Below the pieces are notes generated by a model. The model saw only the letters and a list, made by a program, of their open reading frames with translations. It had not been told where the DNA came from and did no database searches. This document shows, piece by piece, positions 41,665-51,278 of a DNA stretch of 64,000 nucleotides (positions within the stretch are counted from its first letter, which is position 1; each line of letters opens with the position of its first letter). The position numbers and the translations under genes were made by a program. Source of the stretch: Desulfitibacter alkalitolerans DSM 16504 (GTDB lineage: Bacteria; Bacillota; DSM-16504; Desulfitibacterales; Desulfitibacteraceae). Location of the stretch: assembly GCF_000620305.1 (NCBI RefSeq), contig NZ_KK211102.1:270504-334503 (forward strand). Direction: 5' to 3'.

Positions 41665-42651
41665 TTGAATAATGTTGGAATTATAGGATACGGATATTTT
41701 CTGCCTGAATTGGTTGTAAGCAATTCTGAAATTGCTAAGCATATTGGTAAAACAGCAAACTGGATAGAAGAGAGAACAGGAATAAGGGAAAGAAGAAAAG
41801 CAGAATATAACATTAGTACTTCAGACATAGCTGTAAAAGCGGCAGTATCGGCACTTGACAAGGCAAATACAAAAGCTGGGGATATTGACTTAATTATAGT
41901 TGCTACAACTACACCAGACATGATATTTCCCTCCACTGCGTGTTTAGTTCAAAGTCGAATAGCCGCTTGTAATGCGGCAGCCTTTGACATTAGCGCAGCC
42001 TGCAGCGGTTTTATGTACGGTTTAGATATAGCTGTTAGCTATATTGCATCCGGAAGATATAAAAAAATATTATTAATTGGCGCTGACACTTATTCTAAAA
42101 TTGTAAATTACAAGGACCCACAGACCAGCATCTTATTTGGTGACGGGGCAGGGGCGGTTGTTATTGGGGAAGTACCCAAGGGGTTCGGGGTCATAACCAG
42201 CTTTTTAGGCGCAGACGGTTCCGGAGGGGATTCCATAAAAGTTCCTGCTGGGGGCACAAAAATGCCCCTTACACATGAACTATTAGATCAAAAGAGTAAC
42301 ACAATAATCATGAACGGCAGGGAAGTGTATCAATTTGCAGTTAAAATTATTGATCAGATAATTAATCAGGCTGTACATCTTTCAGGGGTAACTATAGAAG
42401 ATATAAGTTTAATAATTCCTCATCAAGCCAATAAGAGGATTCTTCAGTCTGTTGCAGACCGACTAAAATTACCTCCCCAAAAACTATACTGTAATATTGA
42501 ATATTATGGAAATATGTCTTCGGCCTCTATTCCTGTTGCATTGTCTGAAGCCTGTATCGAAAAACAAATAAATAAAGGTGATTTAATATTACTCATTGGT
42601 TTTGGAGCGGGGTTAACTTGGGGAGCCAGTTTAATGAAATGGTATAGCTAA
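41665..42651 (+). CDS. fabH: beta-ketoacyl-ACP synthase III FabH
   Basis: A 328-residue thiolase-fold enzyme that starts fatty-acid synthesis. The triad is present: Cys in DISAACSGFMYG (near residue 113), His in IIPHQANKRI and Asn in YYGNMSSAS. It begins with TTG. Close packing with plsC and fabK suggests a separate, regulated lipid module in addition to any housekeeping set; related KAS III enzymes can also make other acyl products. Confidence 0.92.
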   Translation: MNNVGIIGYGYFLPELVVSNSEIAKHIGKTANWIEERTGIRERRKAEYNISTSDIAVKAAVSALDKANTKAGDIDLIIVATTTPDMIFPSTACLVQSRIAACNAAAFDISAACSGFMYGLDIAVSYIASGRYKKILLIGADTYSKIVNYKDPQTSILFGDGAGAVVIGEVPKGFGVITSFLGADGSGGDSIKVPAGGTKMPLTHELLDQKSNTIIMNGREVYQFAVKIIDQIINQAVHLSGVTIEDISLIIPHQANKRILQSVADRLKLPPQKLYCNIEYYGNMSSASIPVALSEACIEKQINKGDLILLIGFGAGLTWGASLMKWYS

Positions 42652-42689
42652 AAATCAGTAGGAGAATAAAAACAGGTTGTGATTTAAAT

Positions 42690-44381
42690 TTGACAATTAA
42701 TCGATATGAACATCTGAAAAGGTATCAAGAGATAATTGCAGTCTTTGCCGGCCATGGTTTTAGCGCTTTTATTGACCAACTAGGCCTTTTGAGGTACCTG
42801 AAGATCAAAAAACGAATAATAAGAACCGAAACAGAAAATAAGTATGCAAAACTTTCTATAGGTGAGAGATTAAGATTGGCATTAGAGGAATTGGGGCCGA
42901 CTTTTATCAAACTCGGACAGGTAATCAGTACAAGACCCGATCTTTTCTCTAAAGAAATTATAAATGAACTGGAAAAATTGCAGGATGCCGTACAACCCTT
43001 GTCTTTTACAGATATCAGGCCGGTAATAGAGAATGAGTTTGATGACAAATTGGAAAATATCTATAGCGAGTTCACTGAAAAACCTTTGGCTGCAGCATCC
43101 ATAGCCCAGGTTCATCTTGCCAGATTAAATTCAGGTAAACAAGTAGTAGTTAAAGTTCAGAGGCCGGGAATAGAAAGATTGATAGATTTGGATTTAAAGA
43201 TTCTAAAAGACCTGGCCAATTTTATTGACAACCATACTCAATATGGTAAGCTCTATGACTTCAGTAAAATGGTTAAAGAATTTGAAAATACTTTAAAAAA
43301 TGAATTGGATTTTAGAGTAGAAGGAGAAAACGCAGAAACTTTTCAAATAAATTTCTCTAGTGACAAGGATATTTCAGTACCGTCAATCAGTTGGATTCAT
43401 ACAACAAGACGTGTTCTGACCATGGATTATATCGACGGGATACGGCTATCTGATTTTGATGCGTTAGAAAAAGCGGGGATTGACCGTAAGCTGATAGCCA
43501 AGAAGCTTGCTGCGTCAATATTTAATCAGATATTAAGAGACGGCTTCTTTCACGGCGATCCCCACCCGGGAAATATTATGGTTTTACCTGACAATACCAT
43601 CGTCTTTTTAGATTTAGGTATGGTAGGAAAATTAAGCGAAGAACGTAAACTCCAGTTTCTAAGGATATTAATTGGTATTGCCTCCAAAAACAGCAAGTTA
43701 ATTATTGAAGCCTTGATGGAGCTGAATGCTTTATCAACCAGGATTAATACAAATAAACTTGAAAAAGAATTTGATGCAATAAGAAATAATTATTTTGCCC
43801 ATGAGCTTAACAAGATAAAAATTGGTGAATTGTTGAATGAGATTTTCAGAATAGCCTTTTCCTACAAAATTATGCTTCCCCCCGAATTTACAATGCTGGC
43901 AAAATCACTAATTACTATGGAAGGATTGGTAGAAAGACTTGACCCCCAGCTCAGCGTTTTAGAAATTGCGGAACCAATCGCTAAAAAATTAGCTTTTGCT
44001 GCCTTGTCGCCGGAATACTTTGCAAAAGTATTATTTAAAGGAATAACTGATTATAGCAGTTTAATAAAAAAATTACCTGATTTTATCCTTAGCCTTATCA
44101 AGAAAATAGAAGATGAGGATTTCACACTCTATTTTAAGATTCAAGATATTGAAAAGATAATGAGAAAAATAGATAGAATATCCCATCGAATTTCCTTTAG
44201 CATTATACTTTTGGCGGTAAGTATAATTATTGCCGGAATTATTATCGGCTCTGGAATGAGTGCCCATACCGGAGCAGAAGTCTATCAATTAAATATAGTT
44301 CTTTTAAAAATAGGATTAGTTGTAGCCGGAATAATAACAATAAGTCTTATCATATCAGTCTTTCGTTCAGGAAATTTTTAG
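42690..44381 (+). CDS. ABC1/AarF/UbiB family atypical kinase
   Basis: A 563-residue protein-kinase-like protein. The KxGQ motif (GPTFIKLGQVISTRPDLF), the alanine-rich loop AAASIAQVHLA, the lysine in VKVQRPG, HGDPHPGN and DLGMVGKL are all present. Two transmembrane helices end the protein (about 505-560). Homologues support ubiquinone synthesis or lipid handling; a strict anaerobe would not make ubiquinone, so a lipid or quinone transport role is likelier. It starts with TTG. Confidence 0.9.
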   Translation: MTINRYEHLKRYQEIIAVFAGHGFSAFIDQLGLLRYLKIKKRIIRTETENKYAKLSIGERLRLALEELGPTFIKLGQVISTRPDLFSKEIINELEKLQDAVQPLSFTDIRPVIENEFDDKLENIYSEFTEKPLAAASIAQVHLARLNSGKQVVVKVQRPGIERLIDLDLKILKDLANFIDNHTQYGKLYDFSKMVKEFENTLKNELDFRVEGENAETFQINFSSDKDISVPSISWIHTTRRVLTMDYIDGIRLSDFDALEKAGIDRKLIAKKLAASIFNQILRDGFFHGDPHPGNIMVLPDNTIVFLDLGMVGKLSEERKLQFLRILIGIASKNSKLIIEALMELNALSTRINTNKLEKEFDAIRNNYFAHELNKIKIGELLNEIFRIAFSYKIMLPPEFTMLAKSLITMEGLVERLDPQLSVLEIAEPIAKKLAFAALSPEYFAKVLFKGITDYSSLIKKLPDFILSLIKKIEDEDFTLYFKIQDIEKIMRKIDRISHRISFSIILLAVSIIIAGIIIGSGMSAHTGAEVYQLNIVLLKIGLVVAGIITISLIISVFRSGNF

Positions 44382-44414
44382 ACTTCTTTCTTTACTGTAA
44401 AGGAGGAGAGGCAA

Positions 44415-45140
44415 TTGGGGGATAATCTTGCCGGGGTAGTAATTTTTTTTGCTTTTTATGCTTTTATTGGTTGGATTTTAGAAACAATTTCTGCAAGTAT
44501 TTCTGCAAATCGTTTTATAAACAGGGGATTTTTGACAGGACCGTTTTGTCCTATATACGGTTTCGGAGCTATCCTGATTATTCAGACATATGTTTTGTTA
44601 GGAAGTATTTCTCAGACCGAGTCAATATTATTAATAGCAAGTATCGGTTTGTCCATGCTCTTAACCACAATTCTGGAGTATATAACCGGTTATGCTCTGG
44701 AAAAAATTTTTTATTGCAAATGGTGGGATTACAGTAAAGAATTTTTAAATTTGCATGGCCGGGTGTGCCTTAAGTATTCACTACTATGGGGATTATTGAC
44801 ATACTTCCTGCTTTTAGTAGTTCATCCCTTTAGCATTAAATATTTTGCAACAGTACCAATATTTGCAAAATACATTTTAATGATAACTTTAATAATCTTT
44901 TTCCTTTTTGATACTATGTACTCGGTTACTGAAGTTCTGGATTTAAAACGCCTGCTTTCTGTGAGTTATAAAATCCCTATAACCAAATCTTATGAAACAA
45001 TTTTAACCTATAAAAGAATTTTTCTGGCTTTCCCTGAACTGTACTTTTTTAATATAGGCAAATTCAATAATGAAATTAGGAGTTTTCTGCATGGTAAGGT
45101 TGAAAGGATTAAAATTCAGATTAAGAGCAGGCTGTCTTAA
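44415..45140 (+). CDS. CmpB-type putative ABC transporter membrane protein
   Basis: A 241-residue membrane protein with about six hydrophobic segments. AFIGWILETISASI, FINRGFLTGPFCPIYGFGA and EYITGYALEKIF are hallmarks of the PF06541 family, annotated as a type IV ABC transporter but without proven function. It starts with TTG after GGAGGAG. Its 3' end overlaps the following HD gene by about 50 bases. Confidence 0.82.
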   Translation: MGDNLAGVVIFFAFYAFIGWILETISASISANRFINRGFLTGPFCPIYGFGAILIIQTYVLLGSISQTESILLIASIGLSMLLTTILEYITGYALEKIFYCKWWDYSKEFLNLHGRVCLKYSLLWGLLTYFLLLVVHPFSIKYFATVPIFAKYILMITLIIFFLFDTMYSVTEVLDLKRLLSVSYKIPITKSYETILTYKRIFLAFPELYFFNIGKFNNEIRSFLHGKVERIKIQIKSRLS

Positions 45141-45600
45141 AGAATATAAGAATTGTATAGAAGACTTACTAATCAACGAGACAGTACAAATGATGAAGCA
45201 TTTTAGGCACCATCATCAAACAACCTGTTTTGAGCATGCCTTAAACGTTTCTTATTACAGTTATCTAATATGTAAAAATATGGGTCTGGATTATGTAGCG
45301 GCAGCAAGAGGAGGGCTACTGCATGATCTGTTTTTATACGATTGGAGAGTTACTGAATTAGAGAGAGGGAAACACGCTTTCAGGCATCCCGACATAGCAC
45401 TGGAAAATGCTGAGAGAATATTTACTTTAAATGAAATAGAGCAGGATATTATCAAAAAACATATGTGGCCGCTGACGATTATACCACCCATGTATTATGA
45501 ATCACTTATAGTTTGTATTGTGGATAAATATTGTGCAACCCTGGAAATTGTCAATAGTTCTAAACTCACACCGGTCATTGATAAATCTGTTCTGTTTTAA
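45091..45600 (+). CDS. HD domain phosphohydrolase
   Basis: A 169-residue metal-dependent HD protein. The metal site is shown by FEHALNVSYYSY, GLLHDLFLYD and later KYCATLE. Its substrate is unknown. The start MVRLKG was chosen for AGGAGT seven bases upstream, which leaves a 50-base overlap with the CmpB-like gene and so implies coupling. Confidence 0.83.
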   Translation: MVRLKGLKFRLRAGCLKEYKNCIEDLLINETVQMMKHFRHHHQTTCFEHALNVSYYSYLICKNMGLDYVAAARGGLLHDLFLYDWRVTELERGKHAFRHPDIALENAERIFTLNEIEQDIIKKHMWPLTIIPPMYYESLIVCIVDKYCATLEIVNSSKLTPVIDKSVLF

Positions 45601-45614
45601 GGGAGGGAGAATGG

Positions 45615-47177
45615 TTGTTTGAAAAATGGGGAAAATGGCTGAGCCTGATTGCTGTTGTTTTGGGGTTATCCATGGATCTTTTGGATATGACGATTGTTAA
45701 CGTTGCCATCCCGGATATTATGCTGGAGCTTGGGACGGATCTGCGTCTTTCTCAGTATGTTATTACTGCTTACATGGTAACCATTGGGGTTTTTGAACCG
45801 ATTACGGCTTATTGGGCTGATACAAGAGGAATGAAGAAGATATATCTTTTGAGTCTCTTTATTTTTACGGGCGGGTCCATCTTATCCGCGTTAGCTTGGA
45901 ATATTAATGCCCTAATTTTCTTTCGGATTATCCAAGCGGTTGGCGGGGGGATGATAATGCCTCTGGCTTTGTCCATCGTTGAGAAAACCTTTACTAAAAA
46001 AGAATTCCCGTTAGCCATGGGATTGATGGGCATTCCTTTGCTGATTGCTCCTGCTATCGGACCAATGATCGGAGGATACTTGGTCGATACTTTTGACTGG
46101 AGAATGATTTTCTGGATTAACCTCCCCATCGGTTTGTTGTCAATTTTTGCATCTTATTTATTATTACATGAATTTGAAACAGTAACTAAAAAATTCGATT
46201 TTTGGGGTTTTGTATTATCTGCACTGGGGTTCTCTACCTTGCTCTTAGCCCTCAGCAACGGTGCTGACGATGGTTGGACATCTTTTAAGATTGTGTTTCT
46301 CTTTTTTACTGCCATAAGCAGTTTGATTCTATTTTTCCTTGTGGAAGCCTTTTCGCCTGATCCCATCTTGGATTTAAGAATTTTTAGAAACCGTATTTAT
46401 TCCGGTTCTCTGGTCGTTACATTCTTTATTATTATGAGTTTATTTGGCAGCCTCTTTCTCCTGCCTTTGTTCTTGCAACAACTAAGGGGATTAAGTGCAA
46501 TGGACACCGGTATGATGCTCTTGCCGGAAGTCTTGGGTATCATTATCTTCCTTCCAATCAGCGCTGTTCTCCTTCCCCGGATTGGGGCAGTCTTTTTAAC
46601 CGTTGTGGGGATCGCCATTATGTCACTGGGAACACTGTTTTTTATTAATCTTGACGTCAATACAAGTTTAAGTGCAATTAGGCATTACTTATTCATTGTG
46701 GGAGTGGGACTTGGTCTTGGCATTATGCCTTCTGTTACCTTAGCTTATAGTTCATTACCTAAAGAATTGGTTAACCAAGGGTCGGCATTTTTTAATATGG
46801 TTCGTCAAATTGGGAGCGCTGTTGGCGTAGCAATTCTTACCAGTTTAATTCAGCAGCGAACTCCTTGGCACTATGCTAATTTAGCCACAACCGCCACCCC
46901 ATGGTCATATACAACCCAGTCCCTGGAACCTTTAACTTCTTTACTCCAAAGTTGGGGATTTCAAGCTCCCGAAGCTCAAATGCTCAATTTGTTAACCCTG
47001 TTTAGGATAGCCCAGGAAAAAGCTGCTGTTTTAGCGTTTCAAGATGCATTCTATGTCAATGTCCTCATGGGCTTAATCGGTATAGTACCCGCCTTTTTCT
47101 TAGTACAAAAGCCGCTTTTGCATCTGATTCGTAAAAAACAAACAATTACTGCCGAACAAAAAATATACAACTCTTAA
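45615..47177 (+). CDS. DHA2 family (EmrB/QacA-type) MFS efflux transporter
   Basis: A 520-residue transporter with 14 predicted transmembrane helices. DMTIVNVAIPDI in helix 1, ADTRGMKKIY (motif A) and GPMIGGYLVDTFDWRMIFWINLPIG (motif C and D region) assign it to DHA2 drug:proton antiporters. A TTG start follows GGGAGGGAG. Two membrane-fusion adaptors follow, as in EmrAB-like systems. The substrate may be a fatty acid or similar amphiphile, judged from the neighbours. Confidence 0.93.
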   Translation: MFEKWGKWLSLIAVVLGLSMDLLDMTIVNVAIPDIMLELGTDLRLSQYVITAYMVTIGVFEPITAYWADTRGMKKIYLLSLFIFTGGSILSALAWNINALIFFRIIQAVGGGMIMPLALSIVEKTFTKKEFPLAMGLMGIPLLIAPAIGPMIGGYLVDTFDWRMIFWINLPIGLLSIFASYLLLHEFETVTKKFDFWGFVLSALGFSTLLLALSNGADDGWTSFKIVFLFFTAISSLILFFLVEAFSPDPILDLRIFRNRIYSGSLVVTFFIIMSLFGSLFLLPLFLQQLRGLSAMDTGMMLLPEVLGIIIFLPISAVLLPRIGAVFLTVVGIAIMSLGTLFFINLDVNTSLSAIRHYLFIVGVGLGLGIMPSVTLAYSSLPKELVNQGSAFFNMVRQIGSAVGVAILTSLIQQRTPWHYANLATTATPWSYTTQSLEPLTSLLQSWGFQAPEAQMLNLLTLFRIAQEKAAVLAFQDAFYVNVLMGLIGIVPAFFLVQKPLLHLIRKKQTITAEQKIYNS

Positions 47178-47203
47178 TGTAATGGAAATGAGGGAGGAGA
47201 ACC

Positions 47204-47905
47204 ATGAAAAATCAAAAGATTGTAATCGCAGTGGTAGTGACTTTAGTCTTAATGATTGGCGGCGGAATCGCAAGCTATTATTGGTACGAAATGTCTCATT
47301 ATATTACGACAGATGACGCACGGATCAGTGCCTATACGGCCAATGTCAGTCCGATCATCTCGGGCAAGATAACCTCCTGGAATGTTTCTGAAGGAGAATA
47401 TGTCAAAGCCGGTGCAGCGATGGGGTGGCAGGATACAAATGCCATGGCCACTTCAGCGGGTGTAAATCCCAGTGCGCTTAATCCCGTAGGCAGCATCATG
47501 GTTAGTAAAGCAGAGATTACTGCCCCGATTTCAGGCCAAGTGCTTAAGTCCTCCGTACGGGTAGGGCAATTGGTTGGAGCGGGGCAACCTCTCGCCGTGA
47601 TTGCCGATACAAGTGATCTCTTTGTGGATGTGAATATTGATGAAACTGAAATAAGCAAGGTAAAAGTCGGGCAATTTGTGGATTTAACGGTCGATGCTTT
47701 ACCCGGGAAAACCTTTCAAGGAAGAGTGGATGAAATCGGCAAAGCAACTCTTTCAACTTTTGATATTTTACCCATGCAATCTGCCAACGGAAACTTTACC
47801 AAAGTTACACAACGGATTCCGTTAAAAGTACGTTTTCCGGAAATAAATAAGCTGGGGCTTTTACCCGGGATGAGTGTTACCGCCAAAATCCATATCGCAG
47901 AATAA
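47204..47905 (+). CDS. EmrA/HlyD-type efflux adaptor
   Basis: A 233-residue single-span adaptor (transmembrane residues 7-27) followed by DDARISAYTANVSPIISGKI and the lipoyl-like and beta-barrel domains. It is shorter than EmrA because it lacks the long coiled-coil hairpin, as is usual in Gram-positive relatives. It is coupled to the MFS gene upstream. Confidence 0.88.
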   Translation: MKNQKIVIAVVVTLVLMIGGGIASYYWYEMSHYITTDDARISAYTANVSPIISGKITSWNVSEGEYVKAGAAMGWQDTNAMATSAGVNPSALNPVGSIMVSKAEITAPISGQVLKSSVRVGQLVGAGQPLAVIADTSDLFVDVNIDETEISKVKVGQFVDLTVDALPGKTFQGRVDEIGKATLSTFDILPMQSANGNFTKVTQRIPLKVRFPEINKLGLLPGMSVTAKIHIAE

Positions 47906-47920
47906 GGAAAGGAGGAGAAG

Positions 47921-49066
47921 ATGATGTTAAATATAAGGCCAAATGTGTTTAATAAAAAGATCATAAGCCTGGTGCTTTTAGCCTTAGCCGCATTCATTTC
48001 CATTACAGGATACGCAATTTCCACAAAACCTACCGCCAAACCTGTAGAAACTCCGGTACCCGTAAAAACAGATGAAGTCAAAGTAATGGATTTCAGCGGA
48101 CAATTATCCTTAACCGGTATCATGGATGCTCAGGAAAAGTCCAATCTCAGTTCCCAGCTCCCGGGAATCGTCACGAATGTCGGGGCTAAGGAAGGAGCCT
48201 TTGTTAAAAAGGGCGCTGTCATCATTTCTTTAGATAAAAAAGACTTGTTGAATCAACTGGATCAAGCTAAAGCAGGGCTTGCCAATAGTCAGGCTCAGGC
48301 CGAACAAGCCCGTCTCAATTATGAAAACGCGGAAAATGACTATCAACGTTTTCAGGAACTCTTCAAATTCGGCGCAATTTCCCAACAACAAATGGAACAA
48401 ATCACTTTAAAAAGAGATATTGCCAAATCTCAATATGAAACTGCCCAAGGGGCAGGTATTCAAGCTGCTCAAGCAGCCATCAATGCTATCAACTTAAATC
48501 TAGCCAAAATGGATATCAAGAGTCCTATCAATGGAATTTTAGTGACGTCGTATGTGTCTGTTGGGGATACGGTTGGCCCCGGTATTCCTCTGAGTACGAT
48601 TGTAGCAATCGATCAACTGGCCTTGACCGGAAACCTTGCCGAGAGTCAAATAAACTATGTCAAAGCGGGAGACCCTGTCGAAGTAAGTGCAGATTCTATT
48701 CCAAACCGAACATTTACTGGGCAAATTTCTTATATTAGTCCAGTCTCGATTCCAACGGGACAGTTTTTTCCGGTAGAAATAACCGTAAATAATCCGGAAG
48801 GAATATTAAAAGCAGGGATGACAGCCACCGCTAAAATTACTGTGCGAAATCCATCGGTTATGGTTATTCCTAACTCTGCACTGCTAAAGCAGGACGACAA
48901 AAATTTTGTTATGGTCGTGAAAGACGGAAAAGCAGTGAAAACCGCCGTGCGTAAGGGCCTTGAAAACGAAGAATCAACAGTTATTACTCAGGGTTTGCAG
49001 GCGGGTCAACGTATTGTTATTAACGGAACGGAGAGATTGGCCGATGGTGTTGAAGTAAAGGAATAA
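47921..49066 (+). CDS. RND/HlyD-type efflux adaptor subunit
   Basis: A 381-residue adaptor with an N-terminal membrane anchor (about 12-32), a coiled-coil hairpin (about 105-185), lipoyl halves and a beta-barrel (SPVSIPTGQFFPVEITVNNPEG, then LKAGMTATAKI). Having two adaptors with a single MFS pump in a Gram-positive is unusual. It lies 15 bases after the first adaptor. Confidence 0.88.
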   Translation: MMLNIRPNVFNKKIISLVLLALAAFISITGYAISTKPTAKPVETPVPVKTDEVKVMDFSGQLSLTGIMDAQEKSNLSSQLPGIVTNVGAKEGAFVKKGAVIISLDKKDLLNQLDQAKAGLANSQAQAEQARLNYENAENDYQRFQELFKFGAISQQQMEQITLKRDIAKSQYETAQGAGIQAAQAAINAINLNLAKMDIKSPINGILVTSYVSVGDTVGPGIPLSTIVAIDQLALTGNLAESQINYVKAGDPVEVSADSIPNRTFTGQISYISPVSIPTGQFFPVEITVNNPEGILKAGMTATAKITVRNPSVMVIPNSALLKQDDKNFVMVVKDGKAVKTAVRKGLENEESTVITQGLQAGQRIVINGTERLADGVEVKE

Positions 49067-49093
49067 AACGTAAAAAAGCGTATGGAGGTTTTT

Positions 49094-49966
49094 ATGAAGT
49101 TAAAGATTATAACTGATTCAAATTGCGATCTTCCACTGGACTTTATTAGGGAAAACGAAATCAGTGTTGTCCCCTTCCCCTATTTTATCAAAGATCAAGG
49201 CTACAATGATGACTTTGGTAAATCGATTAGTTATAAGGATTTTTATGAGTTAATTCGTAGGGGCGAAATGCCTCATACCTCACAGATCACGCCATTCGTA
49301 TTTGAAGAAAATTTTAGAGCGTGTTTAGAAAAGGGAAGTTCGATTATCTATATCGCCTTCTCTTCTGCCTTAAGTCAGACTTATAATAATGCACTCATCG
49401 CCAGAGACATTATTCTGCAGGAAAATTCCCAAGCAGAAATCACAGTAATTGACTCCAGAGGCGCTACGGTTGGACAAGGATTAATTGTTTATTATGCATG
49501 CGAAATGCTCAAACAAGGAAAATCAAAGGAAGAGATAATTAATTGGGTTGAGAGCAATAAACTTAAAGTCAATCATTGGTTTACGGTAGATAACTTGAAT
49601 CACTTAAAAAGGGGAGGAAGAATTTCGAGTACAGCTGCCGTTCTGGGAACAATAATAGAAGTTAAACCTATTCTTTTTGTCGATAATCAAGGTGGACTTA
49701 CCTTTGCAAAAAAGGTTAGGGGTAGAAAAAGATCTATTAATGTCCTGGCAGAAGAACTGCAAAAAAGAATTATTAATTCTGAGGAGCAAATGATTTTTAT
49801 CTGTCATGGAGATTGTTTAGAAGATGCAGAGCTTCTTAAAAAGATAATCATTGATAAAGTGAATGTAAAAGACGTCATAATTAATTATACAGGACCCGTA
49901 GTAGGGGCGCATACCGGTCCAGGTATGCTGGCTGTCTTTTTCATGGGTGAAAACAGAACTGCTTAA
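49094..49966 (+). CDS. DegV family fatty-acid-binding protein
   Basis: A 290-residue DegV/FakB-type protein. KIITDSNCDLP, PHTSQITPFVFEENF with the acyl-carboxylate contacting Thr-Ser, YIAFSSALSQTYNNA and LKRGGRISSTAAVLG are family motifs. FakB proteins present fatty acids for phosphorylation by FakA; no FakA is visible here. The start MKLKII follows TGGAGG. It ends the lipid module. Confidence 0.92.
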   Translation: MKLKIITDSNCDLPLDFIRENEISVVPFPYFIKDQGYNDDFGKSISYKDFYELIRRGEMPHTSQITPFVFEENFRACLEKGSSIIYIAFSSALSQTYNNALIARDIILQENSQAEITVIDSRGATVGQGLIVYYACEMLKQGKSKEEIINWVESNKLKVNHWFTVDNLNHLKRGGRISSTAAVLGTIIEVKPILFVDNQGGLTFAKKVRGRKRSINVLAEELQKRIINSEEQMIFICHGDCLEDAELLKKIIIDKVNVKDVIINYTGPVVGAHTGPGMLAVFFMGENRTA

Positions 49967-50091
49967 GAACTAGTCGTTGTACTGAAATAACTATTCCTTG
50001 TCGTCATTGTTATCTATAAGCTGATATAGCAGGAACTCTCCTTCACGCATATATAAAATGCTGAGCGGCTTGCCATTTTAGCTTACGGAAG

Positions 50092-50832
50092 TTAGTTTTT
50101 CCGTTTCTGCCTGATCCATGAAATAATAAGCAATAACAGCGGTATGACAATTTGAAAGGGTAGGGAATAATAAGGCCATATTTCCGTGAAGTGAATCATC
50201 TCGAACAGACTATCATAAAGCCAGATGGACAGGGCAATGATAATGGCTACTGTCGGTCCGACAAAAGGTTTATAATCACCAAGGTTAAAAAGCTGAGCGA
50301 TTCCCATTACCGCCGCATACATGCAGACGCTGATTTTGATGCCGCCGCCGATTAATAAGTTAATACCGATTAACGGGTCGATGTTGATATTAGGAATTAA
50401 CTCTGCTGTTAACTGGGGGAGGAAAGGTATTTCTTATTAACATATCCGGCCCTAAAATCCACAGGTCTTGAAGAGTGACACTGAGTATGATGAGACCGAT
50501 GATGAAAAGAGAAAGAGAGGATACCCTGACAAGCTTTTCCTTTTTATTTAAGCAAGGAAAAATCATTAAAAAACAAACGGTTTCCCCAAAAGGAAAAGCC
50601 AGTACGGAAAAGGCAGTTTTGAAAACGTGTAGCAAGCCTTTTTCCAGAAAGGGGAAAAGGTTATTCAGGTGATACAGAGGTATTAATAAAAAAAACATCA
50701 GGATAACACTGAACAGTAACAGAGGGAAAAAAATTTCTGTGGTTCTGGAGAGAACTTCCAGGCCGTTTTTTACTGCATAAGCAATGGTCAGAGCAAACCA
50801 GATGATGACAAAAAGAATGGGGGTGTTATTAA
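50092..50832 (-). pseudogene. truncated, frameshifted gerAB paralogue
   Basis: Minus-strand sequence resembling the intact GerAB, from NTPILFVIIWFALTIAYAVKNGLEVL to the C-terminus YYSLPFQIVIPLLLLI. The 5' part is missing, and a run of five C's near 50,419 shifts the frame (four would read FPPQLTAELIPN). It is an inactive relic. Confidence 0.85.
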
Positions 50833-50902
50833 AACATGGAAAAAGGACATTTCACAAAAATTACCTAACTAATTTAAATTACCCCCTGAATAGGACCATG
50901 CT

Positions 50903-51110
50903 TCAGGTGGTAATATTGTTGAAAACTTCATATACAACCGTGTTCTTCTTTTCTTTAGCTTTATATAATGCCCTGTCGGCTACGGACATGATTTTTTCTG
51001 CATCATGCCCTTGATAGACTGTCGTAATTCCTATGCAGACGGTTATTTTATACTTGCAGTTTGTCCTGTACATCTGCTATTTTAGTTTCTTTAACACATT
51101 TTCATTTTTC
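50903..51110 (-). pseudogene. C-terminal remnant of a GGDEF diguanylate cyclase
   Basis: On the minus strand the sequence KYKITVCIGITTVYQG, then ADRALYKAKEKKNTVVYE, is the end of a GGDEF domain. Upstream residues KETKIADVQDKLQ fit only after a frame change, and the GGDEF core is absent. An IS21 element lies just upstream, and beyond it a c-di-GMP-I riboswitch points at this remnant. Confidence 0.8.
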
Positions 51111-51278
51111 ATTTGTCAGCCCTCACTGAATATACCGCCCAAAGTTGAGCCACCGTTCCGCTAACTGAGAGCCAGCAATCCGGCAAAATGTGAGCCACTT
51201 ATCCAGTAACCAAGAGCCGCCCTGTATAATGAGTTTGACATCGAGCAGATGTACATTCATAACAGGGAGGTCACATAC

